From: Variovorax boronicumulans
GTDB taxonomy: Bacteria > Pseudomonadota > Gammaproteobacteria > Burkholderiales > Burkholderiaceae_C
Assembly (NCBI RefSeq): GCF_029892485.1
Contig: NZ_JARXVG010000008.1
Coordinates: 232,748 to 296,747 of the forward strand
Length of the DNA: 64,000 bases
Direction: 5' to 3'
In this document: in pieces, positions 29,854-37,403 of the stretch
How the letters are laid out: every line of letters starts with the position of its first letter
Numbering within the stretch: the first letter of the stretch is position 1
Position numbers and translations under genes: made by a program
Notes under the pieces: generated by a model
Databases searched by the model: none
What the model saw: the letters and a program-made list of their open reading frames with translations, nothing else
What the model was told of the DNA's origin: nothing

Positions 29854-31523
29854 CCATCGACCTTCAGACGCTCAAGTGCGGCGAATGCGGCAGCAGCGTG
29901 CTCAAGCGCACCGGCCTCAACGAATACACCTGCGACCACTGCGGCTCGGTCACGCTGGTGGAGGACAACGTCTCCGACCGGCTCGAACGTGTGCTGAACC
30001 AGGTCAAGAACGAAGCGGGCCGGCAGCTCGCGGTCGAAGAGGCGCTGCGGCAGAAGCTGATGCTGCGCAAGGTCGGCATCGGCGTGGCCGTCGTGCTGGG
30101 CGTGGTGCTCGTGGGCCGCGTCATCGGCCTGTTCATCGATGCGGGACGGCCCACCGAGGCGCGGCCCGTGGTTGCCGCGGCGATCGACCGCAGCATTCCG
30201 GTGGACGGCCTGAAGCTCGGCGAGCCGCGGCAGGTGCTCGTGGGCAGCGGCAGTTCGGCGCAGCCCAAGCTCCTGGTGATGGCGCGCAACGAAACCGGCA
30301 AGCCGCTGTCGCGCGCGGGCATACGGGCCACGTACTTCGACGGCGAGAGCAAGGTGGACGAGCGCACCGAGACGCTACCGATCTTCGTGCTCGAGCCGGG
30401 CGAGAGCGCGCCCGCGCTGATCGACATGCCGAACGGAAAGAACGTGACGCGACAAGAGTTGCAGGTGCAGAAGCTGTCCGGGCCCTACAACGCCGTGCAG
30501 GGGCCGCGCCTGGCGTTCACGCGCGTGCGGCTGGTGCAGCAGGGCGACCGGGTGCGGCTGGTGGGCCGCATCGACAACGCACGCAAGGACGCGGCCACGC
30601 TCGGCGGCATCGATGTGCTGGCCACGCTCTACGACGACGCCGGGCAGGTGATCGGATTCGGCCATGGCTATGCGCAGGCGAGCGAACTCAAGCCGGGCGC
30701 GCAGACCTCGGTGGATGTGAGCGTGGCCCGCTTCGGCAGGGCGGCGGCAATCGCGGCCTGGGACTACCGCATCGGCTACAACACCATCGATGCCTCGGGC
30801 TCGCGCACACCGGTGCTCAATGCCGACCGGGTGATCCGCACTGCGGCCGGGCCGGAGAGCTTCAACCCCGACCTGCACCTGGGCACCGACGACCTGCTGG
30901 CCGAGGACAGCGAGCGCTTCGATCCTAAGGATCTCGAACTGTTGCCGCTGGTCGATGGGCGCAACAACATCCAGCAGAGGCTCTTCCTGGGCGAGCTGGT
31001 GAACCGCAGCACCGATGCGATCGTGCTTGCGCCCGGCGGCGTGATCTCGCGCTTCAGCGGCAGCAAGGCGCATGGTACGACGAACATCACGGGGTTGGCG
31101 TACCTCTACCCGGGCGAGCGTTTTCCGATCTTCCTGGAGCCCGAGGACATGGAGCGCTTCACCTCGACCCGCATCGAATGGAAGCCGATGCGACGCGCCG
31201 CATTGCCGGGGCCGCGCAAGCCGCTCGAGGTGAAGGTGACGGGCACCAAGGCCGAGCTGGGCAGCGTGCTGCTCAACTTCAGCCAGCGCTTCACCTACAA
31301 GAGCGTGGAGGTCACAGGCAGCGTGAAGAACCCTGGCAACGCCATCATCGGCAAGGTGCGGCTGTGGGTGAGCCTGCGCGACCGCAACGGGCAGCTCACC
31401 GGCTTCAAGCTGGTGGAGAACCTGCCGGCCATCGCGCCGGGCGAGAGCGTGCCGTTCCAGGTCGACATCACCCAGAACGGCCGCGACTTCGCGAGCGTGA
31501 CGACGCTATACCAAACCGAATAG
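29850..31523 (+). CDS. Zinc-ribbon, single-span membrane protein with FxLYD-like repeats
   Basis: A 557-residue protein. The N-terminal zinc ribbon has Cys-x2-Cys pairs in LKCGECGSS and YTCDHCGSV (residues 9-33). A charged, probably helical region follows, then one transmembrane helix (about 75-95, VGIGVAVVLGVVLVGRVIGLF). The rest is a long beta-rich part with at least two FxLYD-like domains: residues about 220-300 with VGRIDNARKDAATLGGIDVLATLYD, and residues about 475-557 with VTGSVKNPGNAIIGKVRLWV. The ribbon is expected in the cytoplasm and the domains outside. The ATG overlaps the upstream stop (ATGA), and AAGCG is the only weak ribosome-binding site. Function unknown; it may be a partner of the VanW-glycosyltransferase. 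Confidence 0.86.
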   Translation: MTIDLQTLKCGECGSSVLKRTGLNEYTCDHCGSVTLVEDNVSDRLERVLNQVKNEAGRQLAVEEALRQKLMLRKVGIGVAVVLGVVLVGRVIGLFIDAGRPTEARPVVAAAIDRSIPVDGLKLGEPRQVLVGSGSSAQPKLLVMARNETGKPLSRAGIRATYFDGESKVDERTETLPIFVLEPGESAPALIDMPNGKNVTRQELQVQKLSGPYNAVQGPRLAFTRVRLVQQGDRVRLVGRIDNARKDAATLGGIDVLATLYDDAGQVIGFGHGYAQASELKPGAQTSVDVSVARFGRAAAIAAWDYRIGYNTIDASGSRTPVLNADRVIRTAAGPESFNPDLHLGTDDLLAEDSERFDPKDLELLPLVDGRNNIQQRLFLGELVNRSTDAIVLAPGGVISRFSGSKAHGTTNITGLAYLYPGERFPIFLEPEDMERFTSTRIEWKPMRRAALPGPRKPLEVKVTGTKAELGSVLLNFSQRFTYKSVEVTGSVKNPGNAIIGKVRLWVSLRDRNGQLTGFKLVENLPAIAPGESVPFQVDITQNGRDFASVTTLYQTE

Positions 31524-31556
31524 ACCCTGCCGCCACGGCGGCGGGCGGTTCGCGCC

Positions 31557-32546
31557 ATGATGGCGTCCATGATTCCGTTCTCGATCCTCGACCTGTCCCC
31601 GATCACCGAAGGCAGCGATGCCGCGCAGTCGTTCCGCAACTCGCTCTCGCTGGCGCAGCACGGCGAGAAGCTCGGCTACACGCGCTACTGGCTGGCCGAG
31701 CACCACGGCATGCCGGGCATCGCGAGCGCGGCGACGGCAGTGCTGCTGTCGTACATCGGGGCGGGCACCTCGTCGATCCGCATCGGCGCCGGCGGCGTGA
31801 TGCTGCCGAACCATTCGCCGCTGGTGATTGCCGAGCAGTTCGGCACGCTGGCCTCGCTGTATCCGGGGCGCATCGACCTGGGGCTCGGACGGGCGCCGGG
31901 TTCTGACCAGCGCACGGCGCGTGCGCTGCGCCGCAACCTCGAATCGGATGCCGACCAGTTCCCGCAGGACGTGGTCGAGCTGATGGATTTCATGTCGAAG
32001 ACGCCGCAGCAGCCGGTGCGCGCCGTGCCCGGCGAGGGGCTGGAGGTGCCGGTGTGGATCCTCGGCTCCAGCACCTTCGGCGCGCAGCTGGCGGCGCACC
32101 TGGGCCTTCCCTATGCGTTTGCCTCGCACTTCGCGCCGCAGCAGATCATGCAGGCCATCCAGATCTACCGCGAGACCTTCAAGCCATCGGCGCAGCTGAA
32201 GAAGCCGTACGTGATGCTGGGCTTCAACGTGTTCGCGGCCGATACCGATGAAGAGGCCGAATTTCGCGCCACCTCGTGGCAGCAGGCCTTCGTGAACCTG
32301 CGCAGCGGCCGGCCCGGCCGCCTGCCGCCGCCGGTGGAGAACTACCGCCAGAAGGTCGGGCCGGCGGAGAACGCGCTGCTCGACTCGGTGCTGTCGTGCT
32401 CGGCGGTCGGCTCGGTCGAGACGGTGCGCCAGGGCGTCGAGGCCTTCGTCGCGCGCACCGGGGCGGACGAGCTGATGATCACCTCGCAGGTCTTCGACCA
32501 CGCGGCGCGGCTGCGGTCCTACGAGTTGCTGGCCGGCATCCGCTAG
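31557..32546 (+). CDS. LLM-class flavin-dependent oxidoreductase (bacterial luciferase-like)
   Basis: A 329-residue F420/FMN-type monooxygenase-like protein. It shows the group's N-terminal block SILDLSPITEGSDA, YWLAEHHGMPGIASAA, IGAGGVMLPNHSPL and GRIDLGLGRAPGSD, typical of the LuxA-like YhbW group. Three closely spaced in-frame ATG codons exist (MMASMIPF); the third, 12 bases downstream, may be the true start as homologues often begin at the equivalent of IPFSILDL. Physiological substrate unknown. It stands between the zinc-ribbon protein and mnmA on the same strand. Confidence 0.93.
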   Translation: MMASMIPFSILDLSPITEGSDAAQSFRNSLSLAQHGEKLGYTRYWLAEHHGMPGIASAATAVLLSYIGAGTSSIRIGAGGVMLPNHSPLVIAEQFGTLASLYPGRIDLGLGRAPGSDQRTARALRRNLESDADQFPQDVVELMDFMSKTPQQPVRAVPGEGLEVPVWILGSSTFGAQLAAHLGLPYAFASHFAPQQIMQAIQIYRETFKPSAQLKKPYVMLGFNVFAADTDEEAEFRATSWQQAFVNLRSGRPGRLPPPVENYRQKVGPAENALLDSVLSCSAVGSVETVRQGVEAFVARTGADELMITSQVFDHAARLRSYELLAGIR

Positions 32547-32614
32547 GGCGCCACATCGGGGCATTTCCCCCACGCCGGAAGCCGCTACCCCGGGGCTGGG
32601 ACAATGGCGGGCTT

Positions 32615-33715
32615 ATGGCAAAGCAACGGATCGTGGTCGGACTGAGCGGCGGGGTGGACTCCGCCGTGACCGCGCACCTGCTCAAGCAGCAGGGGCACGA
32701 GGTGGTCGGCATCTTCATGAAGAACTGGGAAGACGATGACGACAGCGAATACTGCTCGTCGAACATCGACTTCATCGACGCCGCCAGCGTGGCCGACGTG
32801 CTGGGCATCGAGATCGAGCACGTCAACTTCGCGGCCGACTACAAGGACCGCGTGTTCGCCGAGTTCCTGCGCGAATACAAGGCCGGCCGAACCCCCAACC
32901 CCGATGTGCTGTGCAATGCCGAGATCAAGTTCAAGGCTTTTCTTGACCATGCGATGCGCCTGGGCGCCGAGAAGATCGCCACGGGCCATTACGCGCGGGT
33001 GCGGTTGAACGAAGTTACTGGCAAGCACGAGCTGCTCAAGGGGCTAGACCCCTCCAAGGACCAGAGCTACTTCCTGCACCGCCTGAACCAGGCGCAGCTG
33101 TCGAAGACGCTGTTCCCGGTCGGCGAACTGCACAAGACCGAGGTGCGCCGCATCGCCGAGGAAATCGGGCTGCCCAACGCGAAGAAGAAAGACTCGACCG
33201 GCATCTGCTTCATCGGCGAGCGGCCGTTCCGCGACTTTCTCAACCGCTACATCTCCAAGGAGCCGGGTCCGATCAAAGACGACCGCGGCCGCAAGCTCGG
33301 CGAGCATCAGGGCCTGAGCTTCTACACGCTGGGCCAGCGGCAGGGGCTGGGCATCGGCGGCGTCAAGGACAAGGGCGCGCAGCGCGGATCGGGCGACCAT
33401 TCGCCCTGGTTCGTGGCGCGCAAGGACGTCGAGAAGAACACGCTCTGGGTGGTGCAGGGGCACGACCATCCCTGGCTGCTGTCGTCCGAATTGAAGGCGG
33501 ACGATGCGAGCTGGGTGTCGGGCGAGGCGCCCGCGGCGGGCAGCTACGGCTCGAAGGCGCGCTACCGGCAGGCCGACGCGGGCTGCGAACTTTCCGACGG
33601 TGCCAATGGCGCGTTCAGCCTTCGCTTCGGACAGCCGCAGTGGGCGGTGACGCCCGGGCAGTCGGCCGTGCTTTACGACGGCGAACGCTGCCTCGGGGGC
33701 GGCGTCATCGTTTGA
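32615..33715 (+). CDS. mnmA: tRNA-specific 2-thiouridylase MnmA
   Basis: A 366-residue enzyme that thiolates U34 of tRNA-Lys, -Glu and -Gln. The ATP-pyrophosphatase loop VGLSGGVDSAV (residues 8-18) and both catalytic cysteines, Cys100 (NPDVLCNAEIKF) and Cys198 (STGICFIGER), are present; NAEIKFK and GQRQGLGIGG are further family landmarks. Its last 11 bases overlap the convergent Nudix gene tail to tail. The mnmA/Nudix neighbourhood parallels the mnmA-nudJ arrangement known from E. coli, although there the genes share a strand. Confidence 0.98.
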   Translation: MAKQRIVVGLSGGVDSAVTAHLLKQQGHEVVGIFMKNWEDDDDSEYCSSNIDFIDAASVADVLGIEIEHVNFAADYKDRVFAEFLREYKAGRTPNPDVLCNAEIKFKAFLDHAMRLGAEKIATGHYARVRLNEVTGKHELLKGLDPSKDQSYFLHRLNQAQLSKTLFPVGELHKTEVRRIAEEIGLPNAKKKDSTGICFIGERPFRDFLNRYISKEPGPIKDDRGRKLGEHQGLSFYTLGQRQGLGIGGVKDKGAQRGSGDHSPWFVARKDVEKNTLWVVQGHDHPWLLSSELKADDASWVSGEAPAAGSYGSKARYRQADAGCELSDGANGAFSLRFGQPQWAVTPGQSAVLYDGERCLGGGVIV

Positions 33716-34199
33716 CCGGCGGGGTCTTCACCGATTCGTCGACATGGATCAGGTCGAGCGGATGGCGCTGGCCGGCCAGGTAGTCGTCGACGCACTGCAG
33801 CAGCAACGGGCTGCGATGCCGCACCACGCTGGCGCGGATCTCGTCGGGCGTCATCCACAGCGTGCGCACGATGCCTTCGTCGAGCGCCCGGCCTTCCTCC
33901 CTGGCGCCGAGCACGCCGGTAAAGGCAAAGCGCATGTAGGTCACGTCTTCTCCCCGCTCGGCTTGCGGGCGGGAACGCGCCATGTAGATGCCGATGAGCG
34001 CGGTCGGCGTGAAGTGATGGGCGGTTTCTTCGAGCGTCTCGCGGATGCAGCCTTCGGCCGGTGATTCCCCGGGGTCCAGATGGCCCGCGGGCGTGTTGAG
34101 CATGAGGCCGTCGGGGGTGTGCTCCTCGACCAGCAGCAAGCGGCCGTCCTGCTCGATCACCGCGGCCACGGTGACATTGGGCTTCCAGCGTTTTGCCAT
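33705..34199 (-). CDS. nudJ: Nudix hydrolase, NudJ-like
   Basis: A 164-residue phosphohydrolase. The Nudix box is at residues 39-61, running from GHLDPGESPAEG to RETLEETAH; the usual glycine of the EExG motif is replaced by alanine, while the metal-binding glutamates are intact. E. coli NudJ hydrolyses hydroxymethylpyrimidine pyrophosphate and nucleoside di- and triphosphates, and is also found beside mnmA. The name is based on similarity of layout and box and is less certain than the family. It follows the DUF4019-like gene on the same strand by 6 bases. Confidence 0.92.
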   Translation of the reverse strand: MAKRWKPNVTVAAVIEQDGRLLLVEEHTPDGLMLNTPAGHLDPGESPAEGCIRETLEETAHHFTPTALIGIYMARSRPQAERGEDVTYMRFAFTGVLGAREEGRALDEGIVRTLWMTPDEIRASVVRHRSPLLLQCVDDYLAGQRHPLDLIHVDESVKTPPVKR

Positions 34200-34205
34200 G
34201 GCCGG

Positions 34206-34646
34206 CTAGCGCAGCACGTAGCCGCTGAAGCGCCAGGTGCGGTCGCGGTCAAGGTGAAAGCTCACGAGTTCGCGCAGCGTGCCATCGGGCTTGTTGGCGA
34301 AGCGGGTCTCGTATTCGATGCTGACGTACTGGCCGGCGGTGTCCGCATCGGCGTCGGCCACGACCTGGCGGTTGACCGACACCCAGGTGCGCTGCTGCGG
34401 CGCGCCGAGTGATGCGCGGCTCTTGGCGACCTGGCCTGTGAAGTCGGCGCGGGTCACGCGCTTGCGGGTGGCCGGCGTGGCGCCGTCCCAGAGTTCGTCT
34501 GCCTTGCCTTGGTCGATCATCTGGATCGCCTGCATGCCGCCGCGCACCATGTCGCCGGGCTCGACGATGTCCTGTGCGGCCGCCAGGCCGGTGAAGCTGC
34601 TCCAGAGCAGCACGGCGGCGAGCAGCAGCCGGGTCATGCGGTTCAT
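34206..34646 (-). CDS. Exported DUF4019-like protein
   Basis: A 146-residue protein with a Sec signal peptide (MNRMTRLLLAAVLLWSSF, cleavage near LAAAQ). The mature domain (about 35-146) has the layout of DUF4019 proteins, ending in the basic/aromatic RTWRFSGYVLR. It likely folds as a small periplasmic alpha+beta domain. The start was chosen at the signal peptide; a much longer open frame upstream on the same strand runs opposite to nothing recognisable and is judged spurious. Function unknown. It precedes the Nudix gene by 6 bases. Confidence 0.77.
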   Translation of the reverse strand: MNRMTRLLLAAVLLWSSFTGLAAAQDIVEPGDMVRGGMQAIQMIDQGKADELWDGATPATRKRVTRADFTGQVAKSRASLGAPQQRTWVSVNRQVVADADADTAGQYVSIEYETRFANKPDGTLRELVSFHLDRDRTWRFSGYVLR

Positions 34647-34771
34647 CGTCTCATTCCTTGTTTCGGGGATCGAACGCCGTTGGAGACTGTAGCTCCGCGG
34701 AGATTCCCGGCCCCGACCGGGTTGGCGCAATGGGCGCGCCCGTACGCCCGTGCGCCCATGCGCGCCGAGCG

Positions 34772-35485
34772 CTATCGAGATGCGGCTGCGGGCAGGGTGT
34801 TCGCTTCGATCGTTTCGAGCCGGTAGCCCAGGCCGTAGATGGCCAGCAGCAGGAAACCGTTCGCGGGGCGAAGGTCGAGCTTGGTTCGCAGGCGCGACAC
34901 ATGGGTGTCGAGCGAGCGCGAGAGCGCCTCGACGCCCAGCCCCCACACCGCCTCGTGCAGGTGCTCGCGCGAGAGCAGCCGTCCGAGGTTCTGGAACAGG
35001 AACAGCGCCAGTTCGTACTCGCGGTTTTTCAACTCGACCGGCTTGCCCCGTACCTTCAGGAGGCGCGAAGGCGGATAGAAGTGGTAAGGGCCGAAGACCA
35101 GTTCGGCTTCGTGTTTTGCGGGATAGGAGCGGCGCAGCAGCGCGGTGACGCGGGCCTCGAGTTCGCCCGCCCGGATGGGCTTGGCCATGAAGTCGTCGGC
35201 ACCGCTGTTGAGGCCCTCGACCATGTCGGCTTCGTCGCACCTGTCGGTCACGAAAAGAATGGGCAAGCGGCTCTTGAGGTCGTGCCGGATGGCCTTCACC
35301 ACGTCGAGCCCCTTGATGTCCGGCAGGCTCCAATCGAGGATCAGCAGGTCGAAGGTTTGCCTGCGCAGGGACTGCAGCAGTGTTTTTCCTTCGGTGTACA
35401 GGTGGGACTCGTGTCCGAGTCCCGCCATGGTGTGGTTGATCAGCTTGAGCTGTTCGGGCCCGTTGTCCAGTACGGCAATTCGCAT
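34772..35485 (-). CDS. OmpR/PhoB-type response regulator (orphan)
   Basis: A 237-residue two-component regulator. The receiver domain (1-120) has phospho-acceptor Asp51 (LLILDWSLPD), Thr80 (LFVTD) and Lys102 (FMAKPI). The C-terminal winged helix (about 135-228) has LKNREYELALFLFQNLGRLLSR, typical of Trans_reg_C. A GGAGG-containing leader precedes the ATG. No histidine kinase gene is adjacent, so its partner must lie elsewhere. The acidic pocket is reduced (VLDNG rather than a paired DD/ED near the N-terminus), which may affect phosphorylation. Confidence 0.94.
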   Translation of the reverse strand: MRIAVLDNGPEQLKLINHTMAGLGHESHLYTEGKTLLQSLRRQTFDLLILDWSLPDIKGLDVVKAIRHDLKSRLPILFVTDRCDEADMVEGLNSGADDFMAKPIRAGELEARVTALLRRSYPAKHEAELVFGPYHFYPPSRLLKVRGKPVELKNREYELALFLFQNLGRLLSREHLHEAVWGLGVEALSRSLDTHVSRLRTKLDLRPANGFLLLAIYGLGYRLETIEANTLPAAASR

Positions 35486-35915
35486 TCCATCCCCTTTCCT
35501 CCCTTTCGCCGGCCTCAGAGAGCAGACGATTGCCCGGAAGTGTATCTATCTGCGTCTAAGGTAAAAAATAGAGTTTGCAACTATTGCACGCAAGTTGCGC
35601 TTTTCCAAACGTTTGCTAAGCAAAATTGGCGACAGTTGTATACAAATGGTCATTGGAAAAAACCATCGTTTACGTATGCACGCAGATCCTTGGCTTCTTG
35701 ATCAGGGTCAAGAAGGTGATCCGGTCTTTCCGGCGAGACTGCCGGCTCCGACCGGCAAATACCCCAAGCCGCTATAAATTAGATAGCTGCACCGATAGCA
35801 CGCATGGGGCTTGGCAAGCAAATTCGCTTCGACATTCTTGCGACACGAGCATTTGTAATCTTGCTGTAAGCTCTGCCCGCATTCCGTGCTGCCCCTTCCC
35901 CCTGAGGAGATCTCT
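35486..35915. promoter_or_regulatory. 430-base AT-rich divergent intergenic region with several palindromes
   Basis: This gap between the response regulator and pntA1 is much richer in A+T than its flanks and contains no convincing gene; short frames inside it lack start signals and homology. Visible inverted repeats are GCAACT (35577-35582) with AGTTGC (35593-35598), TTTGCT-A-AGCAAA (35612-35624), and the perfect palindrome TTGTATACAA (35636-35645). It must hold the promoters of both flanking genes. TGAGGAGA just before 35916 is the pntA1 ribosome-binding site. No single -35/-10 pair stands out. Confidence 0.45.
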
Positions 35916-37046
35916 ATGCTGATAGGCGTGCCTGCCGAAACCGCGGCTGGCGAAACCCGAGTGGCCGTCACACCTGAAACGGTGAAGAAACTGGTCGCTT
36001 CCGGGCATATCGTTCGTATTCAGTCGGGAGCCGGCGTCGCAGCCAGCGTCACCGATGCGGCTTACCAGACCGCCGGCGCGGAAATCACGGACCAGGCGGG
36101 CGCGTTCTCCGCCGACATGGTGCTCAAGGTGCGCACGCCCAGTGACGCCGAAGCTGGACTGATGAAGGCCGGCGCCGTCGTCATCGGCATGCTCAATCCC
36201 TTCGATGCCACCGGCCTGCAGCGACTGGCGTCGGCCGGCGTCACGGGCTTCGCCCTCGAAGCCGCGCCGCGCACCACCCGCGCCCAGAGCATGGACGTGC
36301 TCTCCTCTCAAGCCAACATTGCCGGCTACAAGGCCGTGATGATCGCGGCCGACCGCTACCAGCGCTTCTTCCCGATGCTCATGACGGCAGCCGGCACCGT
36401 GAAGGCCGCACGCGTCGTCATCCTGGGCGTCGGCGTGGCGGGCCTGCAGGCGATCGCCACGGCCAAGCGCCTGGGCGCCGTCATCGAAGCCTCCGACGTT
36501 CGCCCGAGCGTCAAGGAGCAGATCGAATCGCTGGGCGGCAAGTTCATCGAGGTCTCCTACGACACCGATGAAGAAAAGGAAGCCGCTGTCGGTGTCGGCG
36601 GCTACGCCAAGCCGATGCCCGCGAGCTGGCTCGCGCGCCAGCAGGTCGAGGTCGCCAAGCGCGTGGCGCTGGCCGACATCGTCATCAGCACCGCACTCAT
36701 CCCCGGCCGCGCCGCGCCGACGCTCATCACCGAGGACATGGTCAAGTCCATGAAGCCCGGCTCGGTGATCGTGGACATCGCCGCCGGCAAGGGCGCCGAT
36801 GGCGTGGGCGGCAACTGTCCGCTGTCGGAAGCCGACAAGACGGTGGTCAAGCACGGCGTGACCATCGTCGGCGAGACCAACCTCGCGGCGCTCGTGGCGG
36901 CCGACGCGTCGGCGCTCTATGCGCGCAACGTGCTCGACTTCCTCAAGCTCATCGTCACGAAGGAAGGTGCGCTCAAGATCGACCTCGAAGACGACATCGT
37001 CGCCGCCTGCCGCGTCACCCAAGACGGCCAGGTCACGAAGAAATAA
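35916..37046 (+). CDS. pntA: NAD(P) transhydrogenase subunit alpha, part 1 (NAD-binding domain)
   Basis: A 376-residue soluble NAD(H)-binding subunit (domain I) of proton-translocating transhydrogenase. The N-terminus IGVPAETAAGETRVAVTPE is typical of alanine dehydrogenase/PNT folds, and the dinucleotide motif VVILGVGVAGLQAIATAKRLGA (near residue 170) binds NAD. In this organism the alpha subunit is split into two genes, as in many betaproteobacteria. TGAGGAGA lies 7 bases before the ATG. It forms an operon with the next two genes and links NADH and NADPH pools to the proton motive force. Confidence 0.97.
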   Translation: MLIGVPAETAAGETRVAVTPETVKKLVASGHIVRIQSGAGVAASVTDAAYQTAGAEITDQAGAFSADMVLKVRTPSDAEAGLMKAGAVVIGMLNPFDATGLQRLASAGVTGFALEAAPRTTRAQSMDVLSSQANIAGYKAVMIAADRYQRFFPMLMTAAGTVKAARVVILGVGVAGLQAIATAKRLGAVIEASDVRPSVKEQIESLGGKFIEVSYDTDEEKEAAVGVGGYAKPMPASWLARQQVEVAKRVALADIVISTALIPGRAAPTLITEDMVKSMKPGSVIVDIAAGKGADGVGGNCPLSEADKTVVKHGVTIVGETNLAALVAADASALYARNVLDFLKLIVTKEGALKIDLEDDIVAACRVTQDGQVTKK

Positions 37047-37070
37047 GCGAACACGCGAGGAGAAGAGCCC

Positions 37071-37403
37071 ATGGATCCCGTTTCCCACACAGTCATCAAC
37101 CTGATCATCTTCGTGCTGGCCATCTATGTCGGCTACCACGTGGTCTGGACCGTGACCCCCGCGCTGCACACGCCGCTGATGGCGGTGACCAATGCCATCT
37201 CGGCCATCGTGATCGTGGGCGCCATGCTCGCGGCCGCGCTCACCACCACGCCGCTGGGCAAGACCATGGGCGTGCTCGCGGTGGCCCTGGCCGCGGTGAA
37301 CGTCTTCGGCGGCTTCCTGGTCACGCGGCGGATGCTGGAGATGTTCAAGAAGAAAGAAAAGAAAGCAGCCGCACCCAAGGCTGAAGAGGGAGCTTCCAAG
37401 TGA
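37071..37403 (+). CDS. pntAB: NAD(P) transhydrogenase subunit alpha, part 2 (membrane part)
   Basis: A 110-residue membrane subunit with about four hydrophobic helices (for example NLIIFVLAIYVGYHVVW and AVNVFGGFLVTRRMLEMF) and a lysine-rich C-terminal tail. It corresponds to the membrane segment at the C-terminal end of undivided PntA. GAGGAGAAG precedes the ATG. It overlaps pntB by four bases (GTGA), so equal synthesis of the two membrane subunits is likely. Confidence 0.96.
   Translation: MDPVSHTVINLIIFVLAIYVGYHVVWTVTPALHTPLMAVTNAISAIVIVGAMLAAALTTTPLGKTMGVLAVALAAVNVFGGFLVTRRMLEMFKKKEKKAAAPKAEEGASK

Noticed and set aside
35595..35922. Short frames of 60-98 codons in the gap before pntA1
   Set aside because: No ribosome-binding site, no family resemblance, low-GC regulatory character.
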